DNA of 64,000 nt from Aeromonas rivipollensis (GCF_010974825.1 NZ_JAAILA010000008.1:151068-215067), one strand, 5' to 3'. Counted from the first letter of the stretch, positions 1 to 10,250 are shown. Program-made: numbers and translations. The notes: a model not told the origin generated them from the letters alone.

Positions 1-333
1 CATGGTGAGCCCCTGGCGGGTGAAGGGATCAGGCTCCCCTTCGGCCTGGTTCTCCAGCGCCAGCAACCCCTGCTGGCGTGCAAACTGGGCCCAGGCCTGC
101 AGGCGTTCGGCCTGCTGCACCAGATCCAGTCGCGGCGGGAACAGCATCCAGCGGGCCTGGGCGAGCGCGGACAGCATGTACTTGCGGGGCGTCTGCAGTA
201 TGACGGCCCCCCAGGTGCCCCCGACCACGATGACGAAGGCCGGGCCATCGAGCAGGGTCAGCAGGCTGCCCCCGTGCCACCATTGGGCGACGGCCACGGC
301 GAGCAGCGCCAGCACCAGGCCGAACATGCCCAT
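1..333 (-). CDS. motC: MotC, MotA-family flagellar stator subunit (5' part only)
   Basis: The reading frame stays open to the window edge, giving the first 111 residues. The start ATG lies 2 bases after the cheB stop. The N-terminus is hydrophobic (residues 1-16), then comes a second hydrophobic stretch containing FVIVVGGTWGAVILQTP (about 33-49) and a basic region with LFPPRLDL, the pattern of MotA/PomA proton or sodium channel subunits. Order cheA-cheB-motC matches the Pseudomonas chemotaxis cluster, where motD, a parA-like gene and cheW follow. It would sit in the inner membrane and drive flagellar rotation. The assignment to MotC rather than MotA rests on position and on my memory of the Pseudomonas sequence. 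Confidence 0.8.
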   Translation of the reverse strand, partial: MGMFGLVLALLAVAVAQWWHGGSLLTLLDGPAFVIVVGGTWGAVILQTPRKYMLSALAQARWMLFPPRLDLVQQAERLQAWAQFARQQGLLALENQAEGEPDPFTRQGLTM

Positions 334-335
334 GG

Positions 336-1448
336 TCAGCGACCCAACTCGACCAGGATGCGCTGGGCAACCCTGTCCAGCGGCAGGGATTCGCTCGCTA
401 TGCCGGCCTTGGCAACCGCCTGGGGCATGCCGTAGACCACGCAGGAGGCTTCATCCTGCGCCCAGATGGTGGCGCCCTGCTCCTTGAGCAGACGCGCTCC
501 GTCCCGGCCATCGGCTCCCATGCCGGTCAGCACTATGGCGAGCACCTTGTCGCCGTAGATCTTGGCGGCCGAGGCGAAGGTGATATCGACGCAGGGCTTG
601 TAGTTGACCTTGTCATTGCCCTCTATGATGCGAAGGCGAGCCCCGGGCCCGCGCCCTTCCAGCAGCATCTGCTTGCCACCGGGGGCCAGGTAGGCGTGAC
701 CCGGCTTGAGCACGTCACCGTCCTCCGCCTCCTTGACCCCGATCTGGCACAGACCGTTGAGACGGGCGGCAAAGGCGGCGGTGAAGGTGGCGGGCATATG
801 CTGGATCAGCAATATGGGGTGAGGGAAGTCACCGGGCAGCTTGGTCAGCACGTTCTGCAGCGCCACAGGGCCACCGGTGGAGGTGCCGATGGCCACCAGC
901 TGATAGCTCTTGCCGCTGCGCTTGAAGCTGGCGGGCGCCGCGGCGCGGACCGGCTCGGGCTGGCGATCAAGAGGACGCGCCAAGGCAGCTCCGAGGGCGG
1001 GGCGCACCAGGGGCTCCGGCGCCCGGGGCCTGGCGGCCGCCATCAGGAAGCGCTTGCGGGCGATCTCCCTGACGCGTTGTTGCAGCAGCTTGACGGCCTC
1101 ATCCTTGTCGCGGGCTATGTCTTCGAACTTCTTGGGCAGGAAATCCAGGGCACCGGCATCCAGTGCATCCAGGGTCGCCTTGGCCCCCTCGTGGGTCAGC
1201 GAGGAGAACATCAGTATGGGGGTCGGACACTTGGCCATGATCTCGCGTACGGCGCTGATGCCATCGAGCACCGGCATTTCGATGTCCATGGTGATGACGT
1301 CAGGCCGCAACTGCAGCGCCTTGTCTACCGCCTCCCGACCGTTCTGGGCCGTGTCGATCACCGTCATCAGGGGATCCTGATTGATGATCTCGCTGACCCG
1401 GCGACGGAAGAAACTCGAATCGTCGACCACTAATACCTTGACTGCCAT
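336..1448 (-). CDS. cheB: CheB, chemoreceptor glutamate methylesterase/deamidase
   Basis: A 370-residue two-domain protein. The N-terminal receiver domain shows VLVVDDSS and the phospho-acceptor in TMDIEMP (Asp55). The C-terminal esterase domain shows the catalytic triad segments IGTSTGGP (Ser), LIQHMP (His) and TGMGADG (Asp). A linker rich in Arg, Ala and Pro joins them. It removes methyl groups from chemoreceptors when phosphorylated by CheA, giving adaptation. I start at the ATG encoding MAVKVLVV because AAGGAG lies upstream of it; a longer frame upstream lacks family similarity. It follows cheA by 31 bases and precedes motC by 2 bases. Confidence 0.96.
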   Translation of the reverse strand: MAVKVLVVDDSSFFRRRVSEIINQDPLMTVIDTAQNGREAVDKALQLRPDVITMDIEMPVLDGISAVREIMAKCPTPILMFSSLTHEGAKATLDALDAGALDFLPKKFEDIARDKDEAVKLLQQRVREIARKRFLMAAARPRAPEPLVRPALGAALARPLDRQPEPVRAAAPASFKRSGKSYQLVAIGTSTGGPVALQNVLTKLPGDFPHPILLIQHMPATFTAAFAARLNGLCQIGVKEAEDGDVLKPGHAYLAPGGKQMLLEGRGPGARLRIIEGNDKVNYKPCVDITFASAAKIYGDKVLAIVLTGMGADGRDGARLLKEQGATIWAQDEASCVVYGMPQAVAKAGIASESLPLDRVAQRILVELGR

Positions 1449-1479
1449 TGTTATTCTTTTAACTCCTTGGGCCAGACGC

Positions 1480-3621
1480 TCAGTGGCGGCGGGCATAGGC
1501 CTTGAGCAGGCTGGGCACGTCCAGGATGAGGGCGATGCCGCCGTCGCTGGTGATGGTGGCGCCGGCCATGCCGGGGGTCCCTTGCAGCAGATTGTCCAGG
1601 GGCTTGATCACCACCTCTTCCTGACCGATGAGGTTGTCCACGACGAAGCCCACCTGCTGGGTGCCGATCTGGACTATGACCACGTGGCCTGTGTCCTGGC
1701 GTGCCGCTCTGCCGGCACCGCGGACCAGCCACTTGTGCAAGTAGAACAGCGGGATCGCCTTGTCGCGGACTATGATGGTGAGCTGGCCGTCCACCACGTT
1801 GGCCTTCTTCAGATCCAGGTGGAAGATTTCGTTCACGCAGCCAAGCGGCAGGGCGAAGGTCTGTTCACCCACTTCCACCATCAGGGTCGGCAGTATGGCC
1901 AGGGTCAGGGGAACCTTGATCTCAAGGCGGGTGCCCTTGCCCCAGGTCGAATCTATGTGCACAGAGCCATTGAGGCTGACGATGCTGGTCTTCACCACAT
2001 CCATGCCGACGCCACGGCCCGAGATGTCGGAGATCTCGGACTTGGTCGAGAAACCGGGGGCGAAGATCAGGTTGTAGGCATCGTTGTCGCTCATGCGCGC
2101 CGCGCTGTCTGCATCGAGCACGCCACGGCTGATGGCGATGGCTTTGAGCTTCTCCGGATCCATGCCGGCGCCGTCATCCTCGATGCAGAGCAGAATATGG
2201 TCACCCTGCTGGGAGGCGCTCAGGGTGATGGTGCCCTGACGGGGCTTGCCCGCCTTCTCCCGCACGTCCGGCATCTCGACGCCGTGGTCGCAGGAGTTGC
2301 GCACCAGGTGAACCAGGGGATCGGCCAGGGCCTCCACCAGGTTCTTGTCGAGATCCGTCTCTTCACCCACCATCACCAGCTCAATATCTTTCTTGAGGGT
2401 GCGGGCGAGATCGCGCACAACGCGCGGGAAGCGGCCGAAGACTTTCTTGATAGGTTGCATGCGGGTCTTCATGACCGCGCCCTGCAGATCGGCGGTCACC
2501 ACATCCAGGTTGGCCACCGCCTTGGACATCTCTTCGTCGTTGCTGGCGATGCCGAGGCTCACCAGGCGGTTTCGCACCAGCACCAGCTCCCCCACCATGT
2601 TCATGATGACGTCCAGGGTCTTGGTATCCACCCGCACAGTAGTGTCGTTTTGCACCGCACTGCTCTCGGCGGGGGCCGCCTGCTTGGCAGGAGTGGGAGC
2701 AGTGGCCGGCTTGGCCGGTGCAGAAGCGGGTTTGGCGGGGGCGGCGCTGGCCGCGACCGGCGCCTTGGGCGGGGCCACAGGCGCGGCGGGAGCCTTGGGC
2801 TCGGGAGCCGGAGTAGCCGCCGCCATGCTGTGCTGCGGCGCCTGGCCACGGCCATGCAATTCATCCAGCAGGCGTTCGAACTCGTCGTCGTCGATGAGCT
2901 CATCCACCTCTTTTTGTACCGATTGCAGCGGGGAGAGATCCGGAGCGCCGCCATGCTGGCCCTGGCCGTGCAGTTGATCGAGCAAGGCCTCGAACTCGTC
3001 GTCCGTGATGTCGCCCGAGCCGCTCAAAACGGGGGCGGCAGACACTGTCGGCGCCTTGCCAGCACCGTGCAGTTCATCCAGCAGGCGCTCGAATTCGTCG
3101 GCAGAGATCTCGTCGATGGAGCCGCCACCGTTGACGGCCACAGGCGCGCTCTCGGCGACGATGACGGGTTCGGGTTCCGGCTCGGGCTGCTGCGGGGCGG
3201 CAACACTGGCGGTACGCAACTGCTCCTGCCCTTCGGGTTTGCACAGTTCGTGCAGATCGTGCAGCAGATCGGCAGAGGCCGGGCTGGTCGGCTCCCGATT
3301 CTGCACCTGGGCAAACATGACGTTGATGGCATCAAGGGCCTGCAAAATGACATCCATCAGCTCAGCACTGAGGGTTCGCTTGCCGTTGCGCAGCATGTCG
3401 AACAGGTTCTCGGCACCGTGGCAGACGTCCACCAGCTCGGTCAGGGAGAGGAAACCCGCTCCCCCCTTGACGGTATGGAAGCCGCGAAAGATGGCATTCA
3501 ACAGATTCTTGTCATCGGGCCGCTTTTCCAAGTCGACCAGTTGTTCAGACAACTGTTCCAATATTTCTGATGCTTCGACCAAAAAGTCTTGCAGTATGTC
3601 TTCATCAACTTCGAAGGCCAT
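1480..3621 (-). CDS. cheA: CheA, chemotaxis histidine kinase
   Basis: 713 residues. The Hpt (P1) domain carries the phosphorylated His49 in FHTVKGG. From about residue 330 come the dimerisation, ATPase and CheW-like domains, with N-box NSCDHGVE, G1 DDGAGMD and G2 GRGVGMD. Between them, residues about 135-325 form a long Ala/Pro-rich linker instead of a folded CheY-binding P2 domain. The linker carries three copies of a DEFExLLDxLHG motif at about 175-186, 208-219 and 246-257. These resemble the CheY-binding ends of FliM and CheZ encoded nearby. In Vibrio the corresponding linker is reported to contain the LID region that binds the polar partner ParP; equivalence here is inferred. It phosphorylates CheY and CheB. 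Confidence 0.97.
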   Translation of the reverse strand: MAFEVDEDILQDFLVEASEILEQLSEQLVDLEKRPDDKNLLNAIFRGFHTVKGGAGFLSLTELVDVCHGAENLFDMLRNGKRTLSAELMDVILQALDAINVMFAQVQNREPTSPASADLLHDLHELCKPEGQEQLRTASVAAPQQPEPEPEPVIVAESAPVAVNGGGSIDEISADEFERLLDELHGAGKAPTVSAAPVLSGSGDITDDEFEALLDQLHGQGQHGGAPDLSPLQSVQKEVDELIDDDEFERLLDELHGRGQAPQHSMAAATPAPEPKAPAAPVAPPKAPVAASAAPAKPASAPAKPATAPTPAKQAAPAESSAVQNDTTVRVDTKTLDVIMNMVGELVLVRNRLVSLGIASNDEEMSKAVANLDVVTADLQGAVMKTRMQPIKKVFGRFPRVVRDLARTLKKDIELVMVGEETDLDKNLVEALADPLVHLVRNSCDHGVEMPDVREKAGKPRQGTITLSASQQGDHILLCIEDDGAGMDPEKLKAIAISRGVLDADSAARMSDNDAYNLIFAPGFSTKSEISDISGRGVGMDVVKTSIVSLNGSVHIDSTWGKGTRLEIKVPLTLAILPTLMVEVGEQTFALPLGCVNEIFHLDLKKANVVDGQLTIIVRDKAIPLFYLHKWLVRGAGRAARQDTGHVVIVQIGTQQVGFVVDNLIGQEEVVIKPLDNLLQGTPGMAGATITSDGGIALILDVPSLLKAYARRH

Positions 3622-3632
3622 GCGTCACTCCA

Positions 3633-4373
3633 TTAGAATCCCAGGCTAGACAGCAGATCGTCCACATCATCTTGACCATTGACCACATCGGACCTTGTCT
3701 GCGGGTTCATGATGGGGCCTTCTGCCTCGATGCCGCTCGCCGGCAGGCTGCGCGCCGAATTCTCGATGACGGCCTCACCAAACATGGTCAGCATCTCTAT
3801 CAACTTTGTTTCAACTTCCTGCACCAGCTTGATCACCTTGCGGATCATCTGACCGGTCAAGTCCTGGAAATCCTGAGCCATCAGGATTTCAGTCAGCAGT
3901 TGTCGTAACTTATCGGCATCCGTCTCCGAAGCCTTAATAAAATCATTCAGTTGATGGCAGAGTGCCTTGAACTGACCCAGTTCAAGATCCCGGCTCATCA
4001 GGGCATTCCAATTGGGCATCACCAGCTGAATGTTGTCATTGAGCCGATCGGCGATGGGAAGACTGGCCTCGACCGCATCCATGGTGCGATTGGCCGCCTT
4101 GTCAGTCATGTCGATGACATAGCTGAGCCGCTCCCGGGCATCCGGGATCTCATGGGTGGCCAGGTCGGGGATCCTGGGATCCAGGCGAAAATCTTGCAGT
4201 GAGTTGTGCAACTGGCGGGTCAACTGCCCCACCTTGTCAAACAGGGCCGCCGCATTGGGGGCACACACATCGGCGAGGATGGTATCGGCCTGTTCAAACT
4301 CTTCTCGCTCCAGGTGGGCAACCAGCATCCTTGCCTGTTCAAGCGAGATCATGGCACTCGTTTTGGCCTTCAT
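3633..4373 (-). CDS. cheZ: CheZ, CheY-phosphate phosphatase
   Basis: A 246-residue, mostly helical protein with the conserved region LTEILMAQDFQDLTGQMI, which holds the catalytic Gln that attacks the CheY aspartyl phosphate in this family. It ends in DDVDDLLSSLGF, the CheY-binding tail typical of CheZ. The start is the first ATG, with AAGGAG overlapping the cheY stop codon 9 bases upstream, so cheY and cheZ are tightly coupled. It is somewhat longer than the E. coli protein (about 214), as is usual in Vibrio and Pseudomonas relatives. Confidence 0.96.
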   Translation of the reverse strand: MKAKTSAMISLEQARMLVAHLEREEFEQADTILADVCAPNAAALFDKVGQLTRQLHNSLQDFRLDPRIPDLATHEIPDARERLSYVIDMTDKAANRTMDAVEASLPIADRLNDNIQLVMPNWNALMSRDLELGQFKALCHQLNDFIKASETDADKLRQLLTEILMAQDFQDLTGQMIRKVIKLVQEVETKLIEMLTMFGEAVIENSARSLPASGIEAEGPIMNPQTRSDVVNGQDDVDDLLSSLGF

Positions 4374-4385
4374 CCCTGCCGCTCC

Positions 4386-4769
4386 TTAGCCGATTCGTTC
4401 AAAGATTTTGTCGAGCTTCTCTTTGAGGGTGGCGGCAGTGAACGGCTTGACGATATAGCCATTGACCCCGGCCTGGGCGGCTTCGATGATCTGCTCGCGC
4501 TTGGCTTCCGCAGTCACCATCAGTACCGGCAGGTGCTTGAGTTTGTCATCGAGACGGATCGCCTTGAGCAGGTCTATGCCCTGCATGCCGGGCATGTTCC
4601 AGTCGGTGACCACGAACTGATAATCGCCGTTTTTCAACATCGGCAGGGCCGTGTTGCCATCGTCTGCTTCATGGGTATTGTTATATCCCAGGTCACGCAG
4701 CAAGTTCTTGATAATCCGGCGCATCGTTGAAAAATCGTCGACGATGAGGATTTTCATGTTCTTGTCCAA
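4386..4769 (-). CDS. cheY: CheY, chemotaxis response regulator
   Basis: A single receiver domain of 127 residues: acidic pocket VDD (10-12), phospho-acceptor Asp56 in TDWNMPG, switch Thr86 and Lys108 in VKPF. Phosphorylated by CheA, it binds FliM at the flagellar switch. The start is a TTG: an AGGAGG sits 5 bases before it, while the next in-frame ATG is too far from that site. The 111-base gap from fliA contains a short inverted repeat (4785-4800) that might weaken read-through; I saw no convincing sigma-28 box there. Confidence 0.96.
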   Translation of the reverse strand: MDKNMKILIVDDFSTMRRIIKNLLRDLGYNNTHEADDGNTALPMLKNGDYQFVVTDWNMPGMQGIDLLKAIRLDDKLKHLPVLMVTAEAKREQIIEAAQAGVNGYIVKPFTAATLKEKLDKIFERIG

Positions 4770-4880
4770 AATTCCCTCCTAAATAGCCGCCAAAACGGCT
4801 CACTTACATGATGCAGATCGCAGGTTTTATGGTGCGGATTATGCCTTAGAGTTGCGTTCCAGTGTAGCCAGTACAACCAC

Positions 4881-5600
4881 TTATAAATTCCAATCTCTCA
4901 AACGGGCCCGCAGCCTGTGCATGGCCTGGCTGTGGATCTGGCTCACCCGAGACTCGCTCACGCTCAGGACTTCCCCGATTTCACGCAAGTTCAGCTCTTC
5001 GTCGTAATACAGTGACAGCACCAGGGCTTCCCGTTCGGGCAGGCGGGCGATGTGTTCGGCCAGGGCGCCCTGAAAGCGCTCGGCCGCCAGATCGTCAAAG
5101 CCGCCGTGACCGCTGGCGTCATCGGGATGCCCTATCACATCCTCGCTGACCCCGAGATCCTCGATGCCGATGATCTTGCCGCAGGAGACATCCTGCAGCA
5201 TGGCATGGTATTCGCCAAGGGAGACCCCCATGTTGGCGGCTACCTCGGTGTCTCTGGCATCCCGGCCATGGGCCTGCTCCACGTTCTCGATCGCCTCTGC
5301 GATGGCACGGCTGTTGCGGTGCACCGAACGGGGCACCCAGTCCCCGCGGCGGATCTCGTCGAGCATGGCGCCGCGGATGCGGATGCCGGCATAGGTTTCA
5401 AAGCTGGCGCCCTTGCTGCCGTCAAAGTTGCGGGAGGCTTCGAGCAGCCCAATCATACCTGCCTGGATCAGGTCATCCAGCAAGACACTGCTTGGCAGGC
5501 GAGCCAATAAATGCTGGGCAATCCGCTTGACCAGCGGAGCATGACGCTCGACCAGCACGTAGGAATCCTGATGACGCAAGTATGCTTGGGCTTTATTCAC
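4881..5600 (-). CDS. fliA: FliA, sigma-28 factor for late flagellar genes
   Basis: 239 residues with sigma region 2 (LLDDLIQAGMIGLLEA, then FETYAGIRIRGAMLDEIR), a short region 3 and region 4 ending in LREIGEVLSVSESRVSQIHS, the helix-turn-helix that reads the -35 element. This is the standard FliA layout. The start is GTG, and GTGAATAA overlaps the end of flhG by 8 bases, with AGGAAG upstream, so translation is probably coupled to flhG. It would transcribe flagellin, motor and chemoreceptor genes once the hook is finished and FlgM is exported. Confidence 0.96.
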   Translation of the reverse strand: MNKAQAYLRHQDSYVLVERHAPLVKRIAQHLLARLPSSVLLDDLIQAGMIGLLEASRNFDGSKGASFETYAGIRIRGAMLDEIRRGDWVPRSVHRNSRAIAEAIENVEQAHGRDARDTEVAANMGVSLGEYHAMLQDVSCGKIIGIEDLGVSEDVIGHPDDASGHGGFDDLAAERFQGALAEHIARLPEREALVLSLYYDEELNLREIGEVLSVSESRVSQIHSQAMHRLRARLRDWNL

Positions 5601-6477
5601 GGGAGTCTTCCTGTGCTATGACCGGCTTTTGCAATAAATTTTCCAGGAAAAATTCGAGGTGTCCCCCAGGCTGGTTCGGGATGGGCCAGCTCGCCGCCTT
5701 GTTCGCCAGGGCACGGAATGCCAGGGAGGCGGGCGACTTGGGAAACGCCTCGACGATCAGCTTCTGCTTGCGCACCGCGGCCCGCAGGTTGGTGTCGTAA
5801 GGCACGCAGGCCACCAGCTCCAGGGAGGTGTCGAGGAAGCGGTCGGTGACCCGGGTCAGCTTGGCGAAGAGTTCCTGCCCCTCGCGCAGGGAGCGAACCA
5901 TGTTGGCCACCACCTTGAAGCGGAACACCCCGTGATCCTTGGAGAGGATCTTGATCAGGGCATAGGCATCGGTGATGGAGGTGGGCTCGTCGCACACCAC
6001 CACCATGATGTCCTGGGCCGCACGGGTGAAGCTCAGCACCATGTCGGAGATCCCCGCCGCCGTGTCCACCAGCAGCACGTCCACCTGGGTCTTCATCTCG
6101 CTGAAGGCGCGGATGAGCTCGGCATGTTGCACCGGCGACAGCTCGACCATGGACTGGGTGCCCGAGGTGGCCGGCACTATCATCATGCCGTAGGGCCCCT
6201 CGACTATGATGTCGTCTATGGTGCACTCCCCCGCCAGCACATGGGAGAGGTTGCGGTGCACCCGCAGCCCCAGCATGACGTCGACGTTGGCCAGACCAAG
6301 GTCGGCATCCAGCACCAACACCCGCTTGCCCTGGGCGGCCATGGCTCCCGCCACGTTCAGGGTCACGTTGGTCTTGCCAACGCCCCCCTTGCCTCCGGAC
6401 ACGGCGATCACTTTTACTCGATTGTTTTGACGCATTTTGCGCAGACCACTCGCCTGATCCATATACATGTTACTCAT
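5593..6477 (-). CDS. flhG: FlhG (FleN), MinD-like ATPase limiting flagellar number
   Basis: 294 residues. The N-terminus has DQASGLR, the DQAxxLR helix that activates FlhF GTPase in this family, followed by the deviant Walker A GGKGGVGKT (28-36). Later motifs LVDTAAGIS and CDEPTSITDAYALI are MinD/ParA-like. It controls flagellar number, in Vibrio and Pseudomonas also through the master regulator FlrA/FleQ. The start ATG overlaps the flhF stop by 8 bases and has GGAG 5 bases upstream. The flhF-flhG pair is the hallmark of polar flagella. Confidence 0.95.
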   Translation of the reverse strand: MSNMYMDQASGLRKMRQNNRVKVIAVSGGKGGVGKTNVTLNVAGAMAAQGKRVLVLDADLGLANVDVMLGLRVHRNLSHVLAGECTIDDIIVEGPYGMMIVPATSGTQSMVELSPVQHAELIRAFSEMKTQVDVLLVDTAAGISDMVLSFTRAAQDIMVVVCDEPTSITDAYALIKILSKDHGVFRFKVVANMVRSLREGQELFAKLTRVTDRFLDTSLELVACVPYDTNLRAAVRKQKLIVEAFPKSPASLAFRALANKAASWPIPNQPGGHLEFFLENLLQKPVIAQEDSRE

Positions 6478-7972
6478 AAAACTCCGAATCTTCGGCCTCG
6501 CCAAAGCCTGAACCCCAGAAGTAAGGGTCTTCTGTTTCCCGCTCCAGCGAGCCCATGGCCGCGCCGACCAGCAGCGCCGCATTGGCAACTTGAATATCTT
6601 CCGGCACCCGCTGCCCATCAGTGATGTAGCTGATGGGCAGGGCGTTCTGAATGCATACGTTAATCACCTCACCCAGATTCAGGCTCTCGTCGAGCTTGGT
6701 CAGGATGCAGCCGGAGAGCGGAATGCGCCGGAAGTGATCCACCGCCTCCTGCATCACCCGTCGCTGGGAGGTGGCTGACATGACCAGGTAGCTGCGAATG
6801 CGCACCTTGGCATTCTTGACCAGGGTGTCGAGCTGCTCGGTCAGACGGATATCCCGCTGCCCTACCCCGGCGGTATCGATGAGTACCAGCCGGCGGTGAC
6901 GGAACTGATAGAGCGCATTGGCCAGCTCCTCGGCATCCCGTACCTGACGCACCGGGCAACCCATGATGCGACCATAGGTCTGCAGCTGTTCGTGGGCCCC
7001 GATCCTGTAGTTGTCCGTGGTGATGAGGGCCACCTGCTCGGCGCCATACTTCATGGCAAAACGGGCCGCCAGCTTGGCGATGGTGGTGGTCTTGCCCACC
7101 CCGGTCGGCCCGAGCAGCGCCACGGCACCGCCCTGGCGCAAGATGTCGTCTTCGCTGATCTTGAGCTGGGCCGTCAGTACCTCGGCCAGCTGGGCCATGG
7201 CCTGATGGATGGGCATGTCTTCCGGGATAAGTCCGGCGAGCTGATCGGCGAAGGCATCATCGAACCCCATCTTCTTGAGTTCCTTGATGAGCAGCGCCCG
7301 CATCGGCTCGCGGCGCTCCACCTCCTGCCACATCAGACCGGAGATCTGGTGCTCCAGCAGCTTGCGGATGCTGGCCATCTCCTTGCGCATCCCCTCCATC
7401 TCCTGATCCCGCGGGGCAGGTTGCGCTGCACGGGGGCCGGGGGCAGGACGTGCCTTCGGCTTGGCAGGCTCGGGGGCCGCGCCCCACTGGCCCTGTTCGG
7501 CCAGCGTCCTGGGTGCGCCGTTGGCGGACGCCAGTCCCGCGGACTGATTGCCGCCAGCGGCCCCATTCCCGGACCATGATGCCGGAGCTGGGGTGCCGTT
7601 GCCCGCCCCATTCGCAGGCCATGAACCCTGAGCGGCGTTGCCGCCCGCCGGATTGGCAGGGTTGAGCTTCTGCTGGCGCGCCAGCAGGGCCGCCAGGGTA
7701 TCGGCATAGTATTCGTTCTGCTCCTTGGGGGGAGCCGAGCGCGTCATCTGCTTGCCCGCAGACGAGATATTGACGCTCTCATCGTTCAACTGACGGCGAA
7801 CCGGCGCATCTTTAGGTCCAGGCACCTGGGACTGATAATCGACAGCCGCGACTATCTCCACCCCACCGGTGACCTTTTTGTTGGACATGATGACGGCATC
7901 CGGCCCGAGCGTCTCCTTGACCTCGGCCAGCGCCGTTCGCATGTCTTTGGCAAAAAACCGCTTAATCTTCAC
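6470..7972 (-). CDS. flhF: FlhF, SRP-type GTPase setting the polar flagellum position
   Basis: 500 residues in three parts: an N-terminal B domain (MKIKRFFAKDMRTALAEVK onward), a low-complexity Gly/Ala/Pro/Asn linker at about 90-190, and the NG GTPase domain with G1 GPTGVGKTTT from residue 288, then TTDNYRIGA, DTAGVGQRD and TKLDE. It marks the cell pole where the basal body is built. The start codon is GTG, 10 bases after GGAG; translation from it gives the conserved N-terminus. It lies 16 bases after flhA. Confidence 0.95.
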   Translation of the reverse strand: MKIKRFFAKDMRTALAEVKETLGPDAVIMSNKKVTGGVEIVAAVDYQSQVPGPKDAPVRRQLNDESVNISSAGKQMTRSAPPKEQNEYYADTLAALLARQQKLNPANPAGGNAAQGSWPANGAGNGTPAPASWSGNGAAGGNQSAGLASANGAPRTLAEQGQWGAAPEPAKPKARPAPGPRAAQPAPRDQEMEGMRKEMASIRKLLEHQISGLMWQEVERREPMRALLIKELKKMGFDDAFADQLAGLIPEDMPIHQAMAQLAEVLTAQLKISEDDILRQGGAVALLGPTGVGKTTTIAKLAARFAMKYGAEQVALITTDNYRIGAHEQLQTYGRIMGCPVRQVRDAEELANALYQFRHRRLVLIDTAGVGQRDIRLTEQLDTLVKNAKVRIRSYLVMSATSQRRVMQEAVDHFRRIPLSGCILTKLDESLNLGEVINVCIQNALPISYITDGQRVPEDIQVANAALLVGAAMGSLERETEDPYFWGSGFGEAEDSEFYE

Positions 7973-7988
7973 CCGTCATCTCCGCTAA

Positions 7989-10091
7989 CTAGCCCTGTCC
8001 CACCGCACTGACGATGCGGATCTGCTTGTCATCAGGCACTTCCTGATAAGACAGGACGCGTAATCCAGGAATGGCATTCTTGACAAATTTCGCCAGGGTA
8101 TTGCGCAATATCCCCGATGTCAGAAGCACGGCCGGCTGGCCTTCCAGTTCTTGTCGTTGAGTGGCTTCCACCAGGGAGCGCTGCATCCGCTCCGCCAGTC
8201 CCGGTTCTATACCGGCGCCATCTCCCCCACCTGCTTGCAGGGATTGATGCAATATGCGTTCCAGTTCTGGTGAAAGGGTGATCACCGGCAGCTCGGGCTC
8301 GGGGCCGGCAATCTCCTGCACTATCAACCTGCGCAGGGCGATACGGCAGGCGGCGGTCAGCACTTCCGGGTCCGGGCTGCGTGGCGCATATTCCACGAGG
8401 GTCTGCAGGATAGTGCGCATATCGCGAATTGGCACGCCTTCATTGAGGAGATTTTGCAATACCTTGACCAGGTTGCCCATGCTGATCACCTCGGGAACCA
8501 GCCCTTCCACCAGCTTGCTCTGATGCTTCCCTATCATGTCCAGCAATTGCTGCACCTCGTCGTGACCCAGCAGCAAGGCGGCATGGTTGGAGAGGATCTG
8601 GCTCAGGTGGGTGGCCACGACGGTGGCCGCGTCCACCACTGTATAGCCGAGGGTCTGGGCCTGGGAGACCTGCTCCTTGGCGACCCAGACAGCTTCCAGT
8701 CCGAACGCGGGGTCCTGGGTCGCTATGCCCTGGATCTGGCCGAACACCTGGCCTGGATTGATGGCCATCTCCTTGTCGTGATAGACGGTGGCCTCGCCGG
8801 TACTCACCCCCATCAGGGTGATGCGGTACTGATTGGGGGCGAGATCCAGGTTGTCGCGGATATGCACCGCAGGCACCAGGAAGCCGAACTCCTGGGAGAG
8901 CTTCTTGCGCACCCCCTTGATCCGGTTGAGCAGCTCGCCACCCTGGTTCTTGTCCACCAGCGGGATGAGCTGATAGCCCACCTCCAGACCTATGATGTCC
9001 ACCGGCATCACGTCGTCCCAGCTCAGGTCCTTCTGCTCCACCGGGGCATCACCTTGGGCCGGCAAGAGTTCACCGCTCGCCACCCTGGCCTTGTTCAGTT
9101 TCTCCCGACGCAGCAGCCACCAGGCCCCCACCGCCGCCACGGCCCCCAGACTCAGGAAGGCCAGGTGCGGCATGCCGGGCACGCTGCCCATCATCAGCAG
9201 TATGCCGGCGGAGATCACCAGCGCCTTGGGGTTCTCGAACAGCTGGCCGAGCACGGCCGTGCCCATGTCCTGATCGGTATTTTGACGGGTGACTATGATG
9301 GCAGCGGCGATGGAGAGCAGCAGTGAGGGTATCTGGGCCACCAGGCCGTCACCTATGGCGAGCAGGGTGTAGATCTCGGCCGCTTCACCGAAGCTGAGCT
9401 GGTGCTGCATCATGCCGATGATGAAGCCACCGATGATGTTGATGAAGAGGATCATGATGCCGGCGACGGCATCCCCCTTCACGAATTTGGAGGCACCGTC
9501 CATGGAGCCGTAGAAGTCGGCTTCCTGGGTCACGTCCTGACGGCGCTTCTTGGCCTCTTCCTGGTTGATGAGACCGGCGTTCAGGTCCGCATCTATGGCC
9601 ATCTGCTTGCCGGGCATGGCATCCAGGGTGAAGCGGGCGCTCACCTCGGAGATCCGGCCCGCACCCTTGGTGACCACCACGAAGTTGATGATCACCAGGA
9701 TCATGAAGACGATGATGCCCACCGCATAGTTGCCACCGATCACCACGTTGCCGAAGGCCTCGATCACATGGCCCGCCGCCGCGCTGCCGTTGTGGCCTTC
9801 CAGCAGCACCACCCGGGTGGAAGCGACGTTGAGCGCTAGCCGCAGCAGGGTCGCTATCAGCAGGACTGTGGGGAAGGCGGCAAACTCCAGCGGCCGACGG
9901 GTATAGACGGCCACCAGCAGCACCACTATGGAGAGGGCGATGTTGAAGGAGAAGAGGATATCCAGCATCAGGGGCGGTATGGGGAGTACCACCATGCCGA
10001 GAGAGGCGAGCACCAGCAGCGGGGTCCCTATCCCCTTGCTGAGCAACCATCTGTACTCTTTGAAGCGGCTCACTCCAGCCTTGAATCCCAT
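7989..10091 (-). CDS. flhA: FlhA, flagellar type III export gate protein
   Basis: 700 residues, the usual family length. The first half has about eight membrane segments and the conserved cytoplasmic loop (FTLDAMPGKQMAIDADLN). The second half is the soluble docking domain with PVDIIGLEVGY and YRITLMGV, ending in an Asp/Lys-rich tail. It forms the nonameric ring that receives substrate-chaperone complexes and uses proton-motive force. I start at the ATG of MGFKAGVSRF, which has GAGAAG upstream, rather than the earlier in-frame codon. A sigma-54 type promoter lies about 40 bases before it, so flhA opens a transcription unit. Confidence 0.96.
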   Translation of the reverse strand: MGFKAGVSRFKEYRWLLSKGIGTPLLVLASLGMVVLPIPPLMLDILFSFNIALSIVVLLVAVYTRRPLEFAAFPTVLLIATLLRLALNVASTRVVLLEGHNGSAAAGHVIEAFGNVVIGGNYAVGIIVFMILVIINFVVVTKGAGRISEVSARFTLDAMPGKQMAIDADLNAGLINQEEAKKRRQDVTQEADFYGSMDGASKFVKGDAVAGIMILFINIIGGFIIGMMQHQLSFGEAAEIYTLLAIGDGLVAQIPSLLLSIAAAIIVTRQNTDQDMGTAVLGQLFENPKALVISAGILLMMGSVPGMPHLAFLSLGAVAAVGAWWLLRREKLNKARVASGELLPAQGDAPVEQKDLSWDDVMPVDIIGLEVGYQLIPLVDKNQGGELLNRIKGVRKKLSQEFGFLVPAVHIRDNLDLAPNQYRITLMGVSTGEATVYHDKEMAINPGQVFGQIQGIATQDPAFGLEAVWVAKEQVSQAQTLGYTVVDAATVVATHLSQILSNHAALLLGHDEVQQLLDMIGKHQSKLVEGLVPEVISMGNLVKVLQNLLNEGVPIRDMRTILQTLVEYAPRSPDPEVLTAACRIALRRLIVQEIAGPEPELPVITLSPELERILHQSLQAGGGDGAGIEPGLAERMQRSLVEATQRQELEGQPAVLLTSGILRNTLAKFVKNAIPGLRVLSYQEVPDDKQIRIVSAVGQG

Positions 10092-10127
10092 CGTTCTTCT
10101 CGATTTACAACTGCCGATGCCGAATGA

Positions 10128-10145
10128 AAGCAAATATCAAGCCAA
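10128..10145 (-). promoter_or_regulatory. Sigma-54 promoter upstream of flhA
   Basis: On the minus strand TTGGCTTGATATTTGCTT has TGGC and TTGC elements with exactly 10 bases between the GG and GC dinucleotides, the spacing required by sigma-54. Vibrio polar flagellar class II operons, including the flhA group, are known to be sigma-54 and FlrA dependent. Transcription would start near 10117. Confidence 0.7.
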
Positions 10146-10250
10146 TTACTCAACTCATTGATCTATTGGAATTTTATTTTGATGCTGTCAGAAGTCCGTC
10201 GGAGGACACGTTCGGGTAGCTTGATGGCAAACAGGGCGGAGTGCGGGGGT

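Noticed and set aside
1381..3570. 729-codon plus-strand open frame
   Set aside because: It is the antisense shadow of cheA; high GC keeps reverse frames open, and the translation is His/Gly/Asp-rich with no domain.
4785..4806. Strong terminator between fliA and cheY
   Set aside because: The stem has only about 5 base pairs and no T-run; at most a weak attenuator.
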